Position numbers and translations under genes: made by a program. From Lates calcarifer (Eukaryota > Chordata > Actinopteri > Centropomidae), in NCBI RefSeq assembly GCF_001640805.2, contig NC_066833.1:1251992-1315991 (forward strand): a stretch of DNA of 64,000 bases, read 5' to 3'. Position 1 is the first letter of the stretch, and every line of letters starts with the position of its first letter. Positions 36,001-48,000 of the stretch are shown one piece after another. Below the pieces are notes generated by a model. The model saw only the letters and a program-made list of their open reading frames with translations. It was not told the origin of the DNA and did no database searches.

Positions 36001-39000
36001 GGTAAGTATTTTATTTTCTAGATTAACCACTGTAATCAGGGGCATTTCAGGAAATCCTCTTGTTCTCCATATTCACTAAAGTCAGGTTTAGAGCCTTAGC
36101 TAACACCTGTTAACTGCAAACTATTAACATATCCATTCTTAGTTAAGAGTTGTTACAGCAGCAGCTTAGTTAAAACAGGTTTCTGGAAGCAGGGGAAAAA
36201 CTCTAGCTGATGTGGCCATGAATAGCTAATAAAACCTGCTTTAAGTTAGGTTTCACATAGACTTAATTTAGTCTTATAACATTAATATCATGATGGTTGA
36301 TTGATGTTATGGTAGCAGGGTGACCTATATCCTACACCCTCCAACAACTCGGGTAAAAGCTCGAAAGCAAGAGGATTTTCAAAATGTCAGTTATTAATAT
36401 AATGTGTATTTAATACTACTATACATTCAGTCCTGTTTTTACTTAAATAATTGTTGTATTATGGTAAAGTTTTGGTATGAATCATATTCCATATTCTGTA
36501 GATGTCCCAGACTCCTCAGTTCAGAGGCCTGAAGTGCCCTCATCAGTGGCAATTCAAGGTAAGACTGGAATCAAGAGCAGTTAGTTTATCAGAGAATGGA
36601 TTTAAAAACAAGCTCATTTTAACATGCGAGTTTAGACCAAAGCCCAAAATGTGTTTCCAGAAAGTATCATGAAATCTGACTCTATAACTCTTTATGCGTC
36701 TTTGGATAAATTTTATTTTTAACATCACAATAAAACCAACATGTTTTTTATCTTTTAAAGAATCTGCTGAGTTCTATCATTATGAAGAAGAGATTGAACT
36801 TAAAGGTATTTACTGTGTTTTTATGCTTCATCTGCTCACGTCCTCAATCCTGACCAGATTTTACCAAAAATTAATATCAGTTTAACATTAAACTGATCGT
36901 CTTTATCACAGTAATAATTCTTCTTTTGTTATCCCTCACCTCACTGACAGTCAAACTAATCTGTATTTCTTATCATAAATTGAAAACTCTTCTGTCTTTG
37001 TTCTTAATAACGGAAACAAAAACACAAATTTTTTGTTTTTGTAAGAATCAACTGAATATACGTATCACTATGAAGAAGAGATGGAGGTGGAGCAGAGAGG
37101 TACAACATGTTGTATTTCTTCTTTTTCACTGAGACTTAACTCTCTCCATCATCATCGTCATCGTCATCATTACCGAACCATCAGATCTGGAAAAAAATAG
37201 AAATTAAAATTCTTCACACAGGGATTTTAGATCAGGGACAAATCTGATTCATGTCTTATAACTGATCCATTAGGAATTAAAAAATAATCATTGATAAAAA
37301 CATTAATTACACTTTATGATACCAAAATAAGAAATTATTTGTTTTCTATCAGAACATGGACCAGTGGATAACTGATAGCAGTAAACTGTAGTTTGGATTC
37401 GTGTGATAAAATTCTATCTTTACTGATTATACTGATTAAGTCAGATTGATTTAAGCACAGCTAAAAGTTTTTCCAGATGTGAATTTACCCAGATCTGCCT
37501 GTTTTGTTCATCATAACATCATCATGTCACCTGACTCATCTCTGCTTTGTAATGGTTGTTTTTATTGCCAACAGGAAGGCAGTAATCTTTGTCCTGGTGA
37601 TTTTACATCCATGTTTATTTGTTTTTGTCTGACATTTTGGGATGCCTTCTTCTTTTTTCACTCTTTAACAGTCATCCCATCTTTCATCTCTCCATTGCTC
37701 ACACTCAATACTTGCTCACTGTGTCGCCATTTTATAGTCAAAGTCTTTTGTCTTGTTGATCTAGTAAATAAACAAAGCTCAGTGACTGTAGCTTTGTCAG
37801 GACATTTAAACTTACTGAAGTAGTTTATAGCTGTTAAGCCTAACATTTACTTGTTGTCACCTTCAGGCAAAGTAACTTTGTTTGCACAGCACATTTTAAA
37901 GACAAGGTAAAAACTCTGAAAGTTTGACCACTACAACACTGCCTTTGAGTCTGTTTGTGGTTATTTTGTGTCTCTTTGCAGTTGTTTTTGTTCCTTTGCA
38001 GTTGTTTTGCATATTTTGTGTAGCCAGTTATAGTCATATCTCATTTATAGGTTCTTTGAGACAACAAGACAGTGACTTTGTTAAACTGTGAAATGACGTC
38101 ATGAGTATTTGTCTCCAAGCACCGAGTGTTTTCCTCATGTTTGTTGTCTTCTGTCACTTTTGTGGTCATCACACCACCAGTCGAGTATCAGAGCTGGACA
38201 GAGGAGGCAGTAACACAACAGGTGTCCACAACCAAAGGTATCAGGAAGGACATCAGTTATCTGTCTGTTAATATCTGTTTGTCTGAGCCGCTCTTAATCA
38301 TGGCTCTCTCTTAATATTTGTCTTTATTTGTGAGATTTATGTTTTTTTATTTTATTTTGTTTGCTCTTTTTCCTAACCCTTTTTTTGTTCTATAACTGTT
38401 CTTATGTTATTACTTACTTTTTTTCAAACTGCAGCCTGAGATCAGGTAATTTGTTTTGGCTTCTGCTTACCTCCTAAAACTTTACATTTCTTACCTTTAA
38501 ATGCATGTGTGCAGGTAATAGGTTATGGTTATCATCTAATTGATCCACAAATTACAATTAGAATTTTAAATCTGATGTCCAACTGTTGATTCTTGTTATG
38601 TCAAAACACGCAGGTGTGTTTTTAACATGAGACAGGATGTCATGCAGCTCTGATTTTCAGAGCATCGTCCATTTTTTATGAGCAGCTATTCATTTTTACT
38701 CAAGAAAGTTGATGTTTTGTGACAGTGATGATAATCCTGGATGTGTTCCTGTGTGTGTTTCATTCCCAGCATCTGCCAGAGTTCCCATTGAGGAGACAGT
38801 GGAGACCAAGAAAGTTGAAATGAGAGAGGAAATCCCCAAAAAAGGTACCACAGACCTGAATGTCTTCCTGCTGCTTGGCGCTTTATCCTGCAAAAAATGC
38901 AAACTTACTTGTTTGTCTTCCACTACTAAAATCTTTGATTGTTTTGTCCTGTTCTGCTTTGTCTTTTCTGTTTTTTTATTTCTTTACTCTTTTTTTTGCT

Positions 39001-42000
39001 ACAGATAGACTTGTTGTCAAATTATCTACTGTAGTTGCTCTTTCTTTTGTCTGTAACTTAATCTTCTGCTGCGCTTCTGTGCTTCACCTGCAAATGCACA
39101 GCATCTCTCTTGTGATGCTAACATGATTGGTGTCTTTTAAGTTCCCAAAGCTGAGAAAAAGCCTGAAGAGAAGCCTGCACCAGCTATAAAGGAGCCATCA
39201 CCGCCTAAAGGTACCAACATACCTCTGATGTTGGCATGTACCTGTTTAATAACACATTAATCTGTGGCTTTCCATGCTTTTTAGACTTAGTTCCTATGTA
39301 TTTAATTTTTCTCTCCGTAACTTCCCTTGATGTTTTGATGTTGTGTAATTTTACTTAATTTTACTGAAATTTTGAAGTACCAGTGGCCAAAAAACCAGTG
39401 GAGGAAAAGGTTCCTGTAGTTTCAGTCCCAGAGAAGAAGGAAGTTCCAGCTCCCAAAGGTAGAGATGTCAGATTTCTAAACATTTCTCTACTGAACATCT
39501 CCCATCTTTGCTGATGACACTGTCCTTTTGTTGACTACTCTATTATGATGTGGTTTAACAGTTGTACCTGTTCGAATTCAGTTCTTTTCCTCTCCTTGTC
39601 TTGCTTTATTTTGATTTTGTGGTTTATCGTGTGTTTGAATGTATCTCAAAAGAACCAGAGGAGGTTAAGAAGCCTGCTGCTCCCTCATTGCCTGCCGAGA
39701 AGCCCGGAGTGCCAAAGAAAGGTACTTCCATTAGTTCTTCCTGTTGTTTGACATCTTATTAAGAGTCCTCAGTAGCAGCTTACTCACCACTACATGGCTT
39801 CTCACCTCTTAATGTCTGTCTCATCTTGATTTTATTGTGATGGTCACCTCACTGTTTGTACTCTGTGACTGGCATTCTGTCTGTTCCCCACACAATATTA
39901 TCGCTAATTCATCACCAGTGTTTGTCTTCATGTTCAGTGTCATCTCACTCTTTCGAATGCCTCTTGATAACTCTTTGATGCTACCACAACTTCATGCTAA
40001 CATTAGCCAATGTCTGTGTTACCTACTTGAAGATGAGCCCAAGCCTCATGTACCAGCAGAGCCCAAAAAAGTGGCACCTGCAGCTAAACCTGAACCTGAA
40101 CCCAAGCCCAAACCAAAAGCAGAACCTGAACCAAAGCCTAAGCCAACACCGGCTCCCAAAGCAGAACCTGAGGCCAAACCTGCGAAGATCGAGCTGGAGC
40201 CTGAAGCTAAGCCAGAGCCAGTGAAGAAGCCAACAACACCACCATCCAAAGGTATTTCCTGCTTTGTTTGGATTTGTGTGTTGAGTTCTAAGGATTTTCA
40301 GAACTGTTTTAACTGTTCATACATTTCTCTGTCTTCAGTATTGATCCGTCTTTACTGTGTTTGCTTAGCTTCAAGGGTGGAAGCGAATCTTTGACTTTCT
40401 GTGTGTCTTGACTGACTTTATTCGTACGTAAACCAATTTAAATGTTGCTTTTAAGTCCCCGAAGAAACTGCAAAACCAGTGCTGGCAAAGGTCAAGCCTG
40501 AACCAGCAGTAACCAAGCCAGAACCAGAAGTCCAAAAACCAAAGCCAGAACCAGAGAAACCAAAGCCAGAGGTCCGTAAACCTGTGCCTCCTGTAACAAA
40601 GCCAGAACCAGTCATTGCCAAGCCAGAGCCTCCAGCTCCAAAAGCAGAACCTGCGGTGGTTCCCAAACCAGAACCAGTCATTGCCAAGCCAGAGCCTCCA
40701 GCTCCAAAAGCAGAACCTGCGGTGGTTCCCAAACCTGAAGCAGTCCTTGCCAAGCCAGAGCCTCCAGCTCCAAAAGCAGAACCTGCAGTGGTTCCCAAAC
40801 CTGAACCAGCAGTGAAAAAACCAGAGGCTGAAGTGAGAGTGCCAAAACCAGAACCTCCACAGGCCAAACCAGAACCAACACCTGCACCAAAGGAACCCCC
40901 GAAGAAAGGTATACAGCATCTCTGGTCGAGATGCAGCTCTGGAGTTTTTAATCTTCTTAACTCCACCAACTTTAACTCGTCTGGAGTGATTTTCCATGAG
41001 TGCTTATTGATCCGTTTTTGTGTCTAGTTTGGATGTTAAACTCTTACACTTAATTCTTTAACCACTGGAAACCTGATAGCTTTTAATGTATTGCCAACTT
41101 TAACTGTCTCTAATGTCTGTGAATGAGTCTGAATGTGTCTCATTATTGAATGTCATAGAACATTTTATTCTACAGGCTTTTTGGCAATAAACGTAGTTAC
41201 AAATTACATGTTCTTTTAAAGAACCAGAAGCACCAACAAAGAAGAAGGTGGTTACACCTCCACCTCCACCACCACCACCACCTCCAGTCCCACAAAAGGT
41301 GGAGAGAGAAGAAGAGGCACCACAGAAAAAACCTGTGGCAGCTAAAGGTATCTAAAGCTCAGTCAGCTGTCAATCATCCCAAAGCTCCTCACACTAAAAT
41401 CTAAACTCTTACACTCATCTTAAACCCTCTTCAGCTTCTTTGGTGTGTTTGTCTAACCTCTAACCTCTGGCTCACAGAGTTACTGTGGTGTTGCGATGGG
41501 GCTGCACATGAGTTTGTCAGTTGTCAGTTTTTCTTGTCTTACACTCGATAGAGTGGTGGGTGTTTTGTTCATCTCTAACAACACTCTTCAACTTGATTCA
41601 TTCATTCACTTGACCGCTAATGTATGTGAATGGTACTCTTTAAAGTTCCTGTGGAGGAAAAAATACCTGAGCCTCCAAAGGCAGTCAAGAAACCAGAACC
41701 TGCTGTTGTTCCTCCCAAAGAAGAGCCAACAAAGAAAGAGAAAGGTATTATAATGTTTATGATGGATCTTTCCTCTGTAACAAGCCCTGGCTTTGTTAGT
41801 TGTTGTTTTATTTGTTGTCCTTTGACTCAGCAGGGTTATGTTTTACACAAATTATCATGATAGATTGAAATATAATTTTATATACAAAGTATAACAGAAA
41901 TTATATATTTTAGTTATAATAGAAGTTTAGGGACCCCAGAGGATGATCCTCTCTTTGACCCTTCCACTGGAGCCACCCTCTTACTACAAAGTCCACTTCC

Positions 42001-45000
42001 ACAAAAAATAAAATCACACAGCTTAAATTACAATATAATACCCTGTTTTCATTCTTGCTCTGCAGAGGATGTACTTTTTTGACTTTCCTCTAGCGCCACC
42101 GTAACAGCAAACTAGCAGCACTTCAGCAGCAATTCTGCTTCACAAACAGATAATTTGAGTAAAGTATTCCCTGTTGTGTGTAACATATCCTTGCTTGTGC
42201 GCCAGCACATTTTCTGTTCTTTATAGTCATGTCTTTTGCATGTTTTTGTGTCAAACCCTCTTAAAGCTTTGAAGCCCAAACCTAAACTTGTACCAGAGGC
42301 GGTGCCTGAGAAAGTACCTCAGAAGGTGTTTGATGAGGTAGTTTTCCCGAAGACTGAACTTGAGAGGCTGCCTGATAAAATACCTCAAACAGAACCAGAG
42401 AGACTGCCTCCAAAGAAAGCTGAGATGAAGGAGAAGACCCCTGAAAGGGTCCCAGAGAAAATATCAGCCCCTGAGAAAAAAGTGGATAAAGTTCCAAAGG
42501 TGTTTCCAGAAAAAACACCCGAGGAAAAAGTGCCAGAGAAGTTTCCTCCTGAGAGGAAACCTGTAAAAGTCCCTCAAAAGGCTGCTGAAGAAGAGAGGAT
42601 TCCTGAGAAGAAGCCACCTGAGCTTCCTGTAAAGATTGAGGAAGTAAAACTTGAAAAGGTGTCTAAGAAACAAACAGAGAGGATCTCTGTAGAAAAAACT
42701 GTTCCTACAAAGACCCCTGATAAAACACCCGAGAAGGTACCTGAAGCTAAACCTAAACGAGAGGTTGAAGAAGCTCTTCATAAAGGTACAGCTGAGGTGG
42801 ACCTCGACTCTTTCTATCTTTCTTTGTGTTATATCATGTATGTGAACTATTGGCACCAGTCCAGTTGTAGCAGTTGTAATGTGGTGCATATTGCAGCACA
42901 TCTAAATGTACACTCAAAACATGTTTTACATCAGAAGCATTCATTTTTGATGCACATAAAACATCAAACAAGCAACAGCAGCTTGAACAATAAACAGAAC
43001 AAAATTTATTTTTTCAGTCTATGGTAGACATTATGTCTGACTGAGTATCAACAAGTAGTCATAAGATGATATAACAAAGGGCAAAAAAAAAAAAAAAAAT
43101 TCCAACTGAACTGTTGCCACTGCTTCAAGGGGTTTCGTAACATCTTATATTCTTCTTTAACATCTTACTGTTTGCTGTGCTTTCTGTAATATATTCTGGT
43201 TATTTATGTATGTTTGTTTGTTTAACTAAATTTTCTTCTTTTAAAATAATCTTCTTCTCATGCACCATCTTGGATTGAAAACTGATTCATTCTTTAAAAG
43301 AAATAGAAACTAAGAAGATTGAGAAGATTCGGCCCACTGAGGTTGAACAAGAGAAAAAAGTCTCTCCTCCTGAAAAAGGTACAGACCATCTGAAAACATG
43401 GTGGAGTCCTTTAACCACATCTTAATCTTTAACTCTTGATGATAATACACAGCAGGTGGATTATCGCCTCAAGATTTAGCCTCTTAATATCCGTGTTGTC
43501 TCTTTCTAACACTGTTGATTGTCTTTGTGTTTTGTTGTCAACTCTTGGCGCCGCCACATGACGCCTGTTCTTCAACAACTCTTAAAACTTCCAGCAACTA
43601 CGAGTCTTGTCAAAATTGAGCAAAGGGAAGGAGTTCAAAAACTACAGGAAATTTATTATGTGACGGAGAAAGTGTCTCCCACAGAGGAGGTTTGGGAACA
43701 TGAAGAGATGGTGGAAGAACATGCCGAAGTGTTGTACGAGGATGAAGTGGCTCCTCTGGGCAAGACGATGGTGTCGCTATCAGAAGTAGATGTCTTAAGA
43801 ACGACAGAAAAGCCTACCCAAAGAGATAAAAAGTCTGAACTGAGAAGTGAGATATCTGTTACTGACACTTCAAAGAGGAAAGAAACCAGGGTGACCAAAC
43901 GAAGAGTTGCGCCGAAAACACAAGAAACTATAGTTGTAGTCCAGGAAAGTGAATCTGACAAAGACAGGGTGGTCACAACACTGCAGGATAAACCTAGAAA
44001 AGAAAAAACTGAAGAGGAGTTTTTTGTCAGGGCGATTGAGTCACCAACAGAGGAAATTACGGATGAGAGGAAAGACAGCACATTAGTCAGATATGTTCCA
44101 GAGAAGGACCTCTCTAAACAAGAAACTAGTGTTCCAGTCAAAAAGGGAAAAGAGATAATCATTAAAACAGAAAGCAGAGAGAGACGCAGGATAGAAAGAA
44201 CAGAGGAACCTACTTCAACCAAAGAAATAGAGTTAGTAAAAGATATCCCGTTGGTGACAGAGGGAGATAAAACCAAAACCTCCCCAATTAAAATCAGCAC
44301 AGAATCAAAAAAACAAACTGAAAGGTTTAAGATTGAAGGAAAGGCTTTGACAGAGGTCACCTATGAGGAACTAGCTGATCATGATGTCAAGATAATCTCA
44401 GCTACTCCAGAGGAAAAATACAGTAGAACTGAGGAAATCAGAGCAATTACAATTGAGCGGACAGAAGTCACAGTTGAAGACAAACCAATAAAAGTAACTC
44501 CCACTCAAGTGAAAAGAGTAGATGAGGAAAGTAGAAAGGACGAAACTCGAATTAAGCCCCCAGTCATTTCTGACTCCAAAAAAGATACTAGTGCACCAGG
44601 ACAGGTGTCAGTAAAGAAACATGAGTTAGCTGAAAAGAAACAAGAGAAGAAGCCAAAATCTACCGAGATAATTGACACAAAAAAGGAGAAAGTTGCTGAA
44701 AAGCCAAAACCTGAGGTAGAGGTGACCCCCAAGGTAAAACCAAAAGAGTCAGTAACAGATATGGAGCTTAAGAAGCCAGAACTGATTAAATCAGACATTG
44801 AGTTTGAGTCAGTGACTGAAAAAACCGAAGCAGAATACAAGAAAAAAGAGGAATCCAAAGATGTAACTCCTCAGAGTGTTGATACTGAAAAGACAAAAGA
44901 AGACACAAAACCTTCAATTCCCTCAAAACCAGAGAGGAAAAGGATTTCCCCCCAGACTGCTGCCAGAGGTACAGAGAGAAAATCTAACATCATCATGTTC

Positions 45001-48000
45001 ATCTTTAACTTTTTCATATGTCTCCATGTTTGGGTGCAGTCTTTGTTCTTTTTTATCTAAATCTTGGGCAGCGACTTGGGTCACAGTTTGTCTCTTTTCA
45101 TCCCATTTGTGAATGTCTCTCCATATCACATTTTCATGCTCACTGTGTTCCCTACAAAAGTCTTCTATTGGTGTGTTTTTGTATCTTTTTTAAAGGGTTC
45201 TTTTTTTTATCCCTTTGTGAGTTTAAGTCTATCTTTTTCCCTGTGCTTTCCTCTCTTAAATATTTACATCTTACATTAAACAAAAACTGATTATCTTTAA
45301 AGAAACAGAAGCCAAGCCCGAGACCACTCCCACAACCATCCGTGCTACATCCCCTGAAAAACAAGTCGAGATAAAAGGAAAAACACCAGAGAGAGGTACA
45401 ACGACAGTGTATTTGTGTTTCCTTGATTGTCAGCTCTTACTTCTTTCTTATTATCCCTGTGTTTGTGTTGTTTAATTCCAAATGTTTGTGTCTTTTGTTG
45501 TTGTTTTTCCTAATCTCTTGGCACTGCTACATGGTGCTTTGTCTTCACACCTCTTAAAATCTTCTCCCCACAAGGGGCCATCACTGGTCTTTTAAAGTCT
45601 GAGGAAAGAGCAGGAGCTCAGAAGATCCTGAAGCATTTCATGTCAGAGGAACCTTCCTCTGCAGAGAAGGTCAGAGAGAGAGAGGAAGTTGAAGAAAAAG
45701 CTAAAATGTATCACAAGGATGAAGAAGAAATTGTGGGCGAAAGTGTTAAATTAAGTGCAACACAAGAACCTGATGAAGTGCCTGATATAAAAAGTGACAT
45801 ATCTGTTACTGATGGTTTAATGACACAGGGCCTTAAAATGAAACTCATCACAAAAATGAAGAACAAATTAAAACAAGATGACAAAGAAGAGAAACCTTTG
45901 AAAGCTGGAAATATTGAAATGACCTTAAAGATACAAGAAACTGATTCCTCAGAGCTTGTTAAACCAATGGAAGAGGTATCCTCCAAACCTAGAATAATAG
46001 ACTCTGAGGAAGCAGAAGAAAAGCTGTATGCTATTGATACCATCCAGTCAAAGACAGAAATAACTGGAAAAACCAAGGATGCCAAACACCTAACATTAGC
46101 TACAAAAGGTATTTCAAAGAAAGAAATACAAAAGCTCAAAGTTGATTCTTTTAAAAAGTCACCATTAGACAAGAAATTAGATATAGAGGAACTAACTCAG
46201 GAAAAATACATCACAGTTAAAGAATTAATGGGGAAAGATACTCCTGAGAAATTCACCAGAACTGATGAACATGTTATAGAAGGTACAGGGCTAACTGACA
46301 AATCGCAAAAACCAGAGGAGGTTTATAAAAAGGAAAAGCAGCCATCAAAACAAAAAGAACAGGGTGTAGAAAACATAAAGGATGTAGAATTTGAATTGAA
46401 GGCAGTCACTGTAAAAGACCAAGAACAAGCAGAACAGAGCCAGAAAGAAGGAAAGGCTTCACCTATAATGTTAAACAAAGAAATGCCACCATCTGAAAAA
46501 CTCAAGCCAACCAGCCTTCTGCCTAAATCTATCTTGTCCAAAGTAGTTACACTTAAAGACAGATTGGTCAAAGTCAGTCCTCTGGAAGGAACAACAGAGA
46601 TGAAACCTGATGGAGATATTTCAGTTACTCTGACTACCTTGAAATCTGAGATTGAGGGACTACCTAAACAAACAGTGGCAGAACAAAATGGCACTAAAAC
46701 TGAAGACACTGTGAGTAAAAAGAAAATTGTTAAATCAGAAGAAAGACCAATTCACTCAAAAGAAAAAGAACAGATCTTAAAAGAAACTAAAGACATTGAA
46801 TTGAAAGTCCAACCAGGTATGGTTATAACTGAAGACCAACAACACAGAGTTAGTCCAACTGAAGAGATAAAAGCAAGACCAGAACAAACTGAAAGAAAAC
46901 CAGTATCAAAAAAGGCAAAGGAACAAACTCCAGCCAAAACTGTAGAGACTGCAACTAAAGAAGTTCAGTCAAACGTGGTCACGAATAAAGATCAAAAATC
47001 TAAAAAGGAAAAAGAAAAAGAGACAGTTTTGTTAAAGACAACTCCTCAAATACAAGGAGTTCCACTGAAAGAGAAAGAACACATGGTAGTGACATCTGAT
47101 GGTGAAGTTCAGTCACAGGTCAGAGAAACACCATTAGAAACAAAAATCACCAAGGTTCAAAAAGCAACTAAACAACAAGCTGAGCAAAAGGCAACAGAGC
47201 CTGCATCTGAGGAATCATTGGCAGACACATTAACTCCAGAAAGACTGAAGCTAGGGAAAGCTGACAATATTACCATCAAATCTGTCCAGTCAGTGGGGAT
47301 CACTGTTAAAGACAAAATCACCAAAATTACTCCCACTGAGGAGCTGAAAGAAAGTGAAGGCCAAGTTGAATCCTGGAAAGACATGCCAGAGAGTTTGCCT
47401 AAAATGAAAAAAATTACATCAGATGGCATCACATCAATGACTGACGAAACTTCTAAAATTGTCCACAGTGTGATGAGCCAGACGCTAAGTGAAAGGAAAT
47501 CTTCACTTCCTCCTGTGGTAGATGCTGAAATCACAAAGGTAGACAAAGATGCAAAAGTGGACAGTGAGTCTCCAGAGCAAACAGCCAAAGAATCATTAAT
47601 ATCAGAGGATACTTCAAAAATACATGCTAAAACAAAGAAACCTGTCAGAGACATTGCAGGTAGACAAGAACATGTTAAGCCAGAAAAAAACTCTGCTATG
47701 GAAAAACTGTCAGCAACAGAGAAAGAACAAATGCCATCTGACACAGAGATTGAATTGACAGAAGTCCAGCCAAAGACGTGTAAGGCTGAGGACAAACTCC
47801 CTAAAGTTGCTGAAACTGAAGAGGCTTCTCTTGAGCCAGTACAATCAAACCTTACCACAGTTAAGGACAAACGTTCTAAAGTTACACTGATTGAAGAGAC
47901 AAAACCAAGATTAAAAGAAACCAAAAGAAAGCCCCCCGAAACAGATGCAGTGGAGATAAAACCAGAGGAATCACTTGTGATAGATAAAGTTGCAGATCAA

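Noticed and set aside
37560..37600. Possible extra PEVK exon after TTGCCAACAG at 37575
   Set aside because: The following frame (GRQ then TAA) stops at once in phase 1, so no coding exon is supported.
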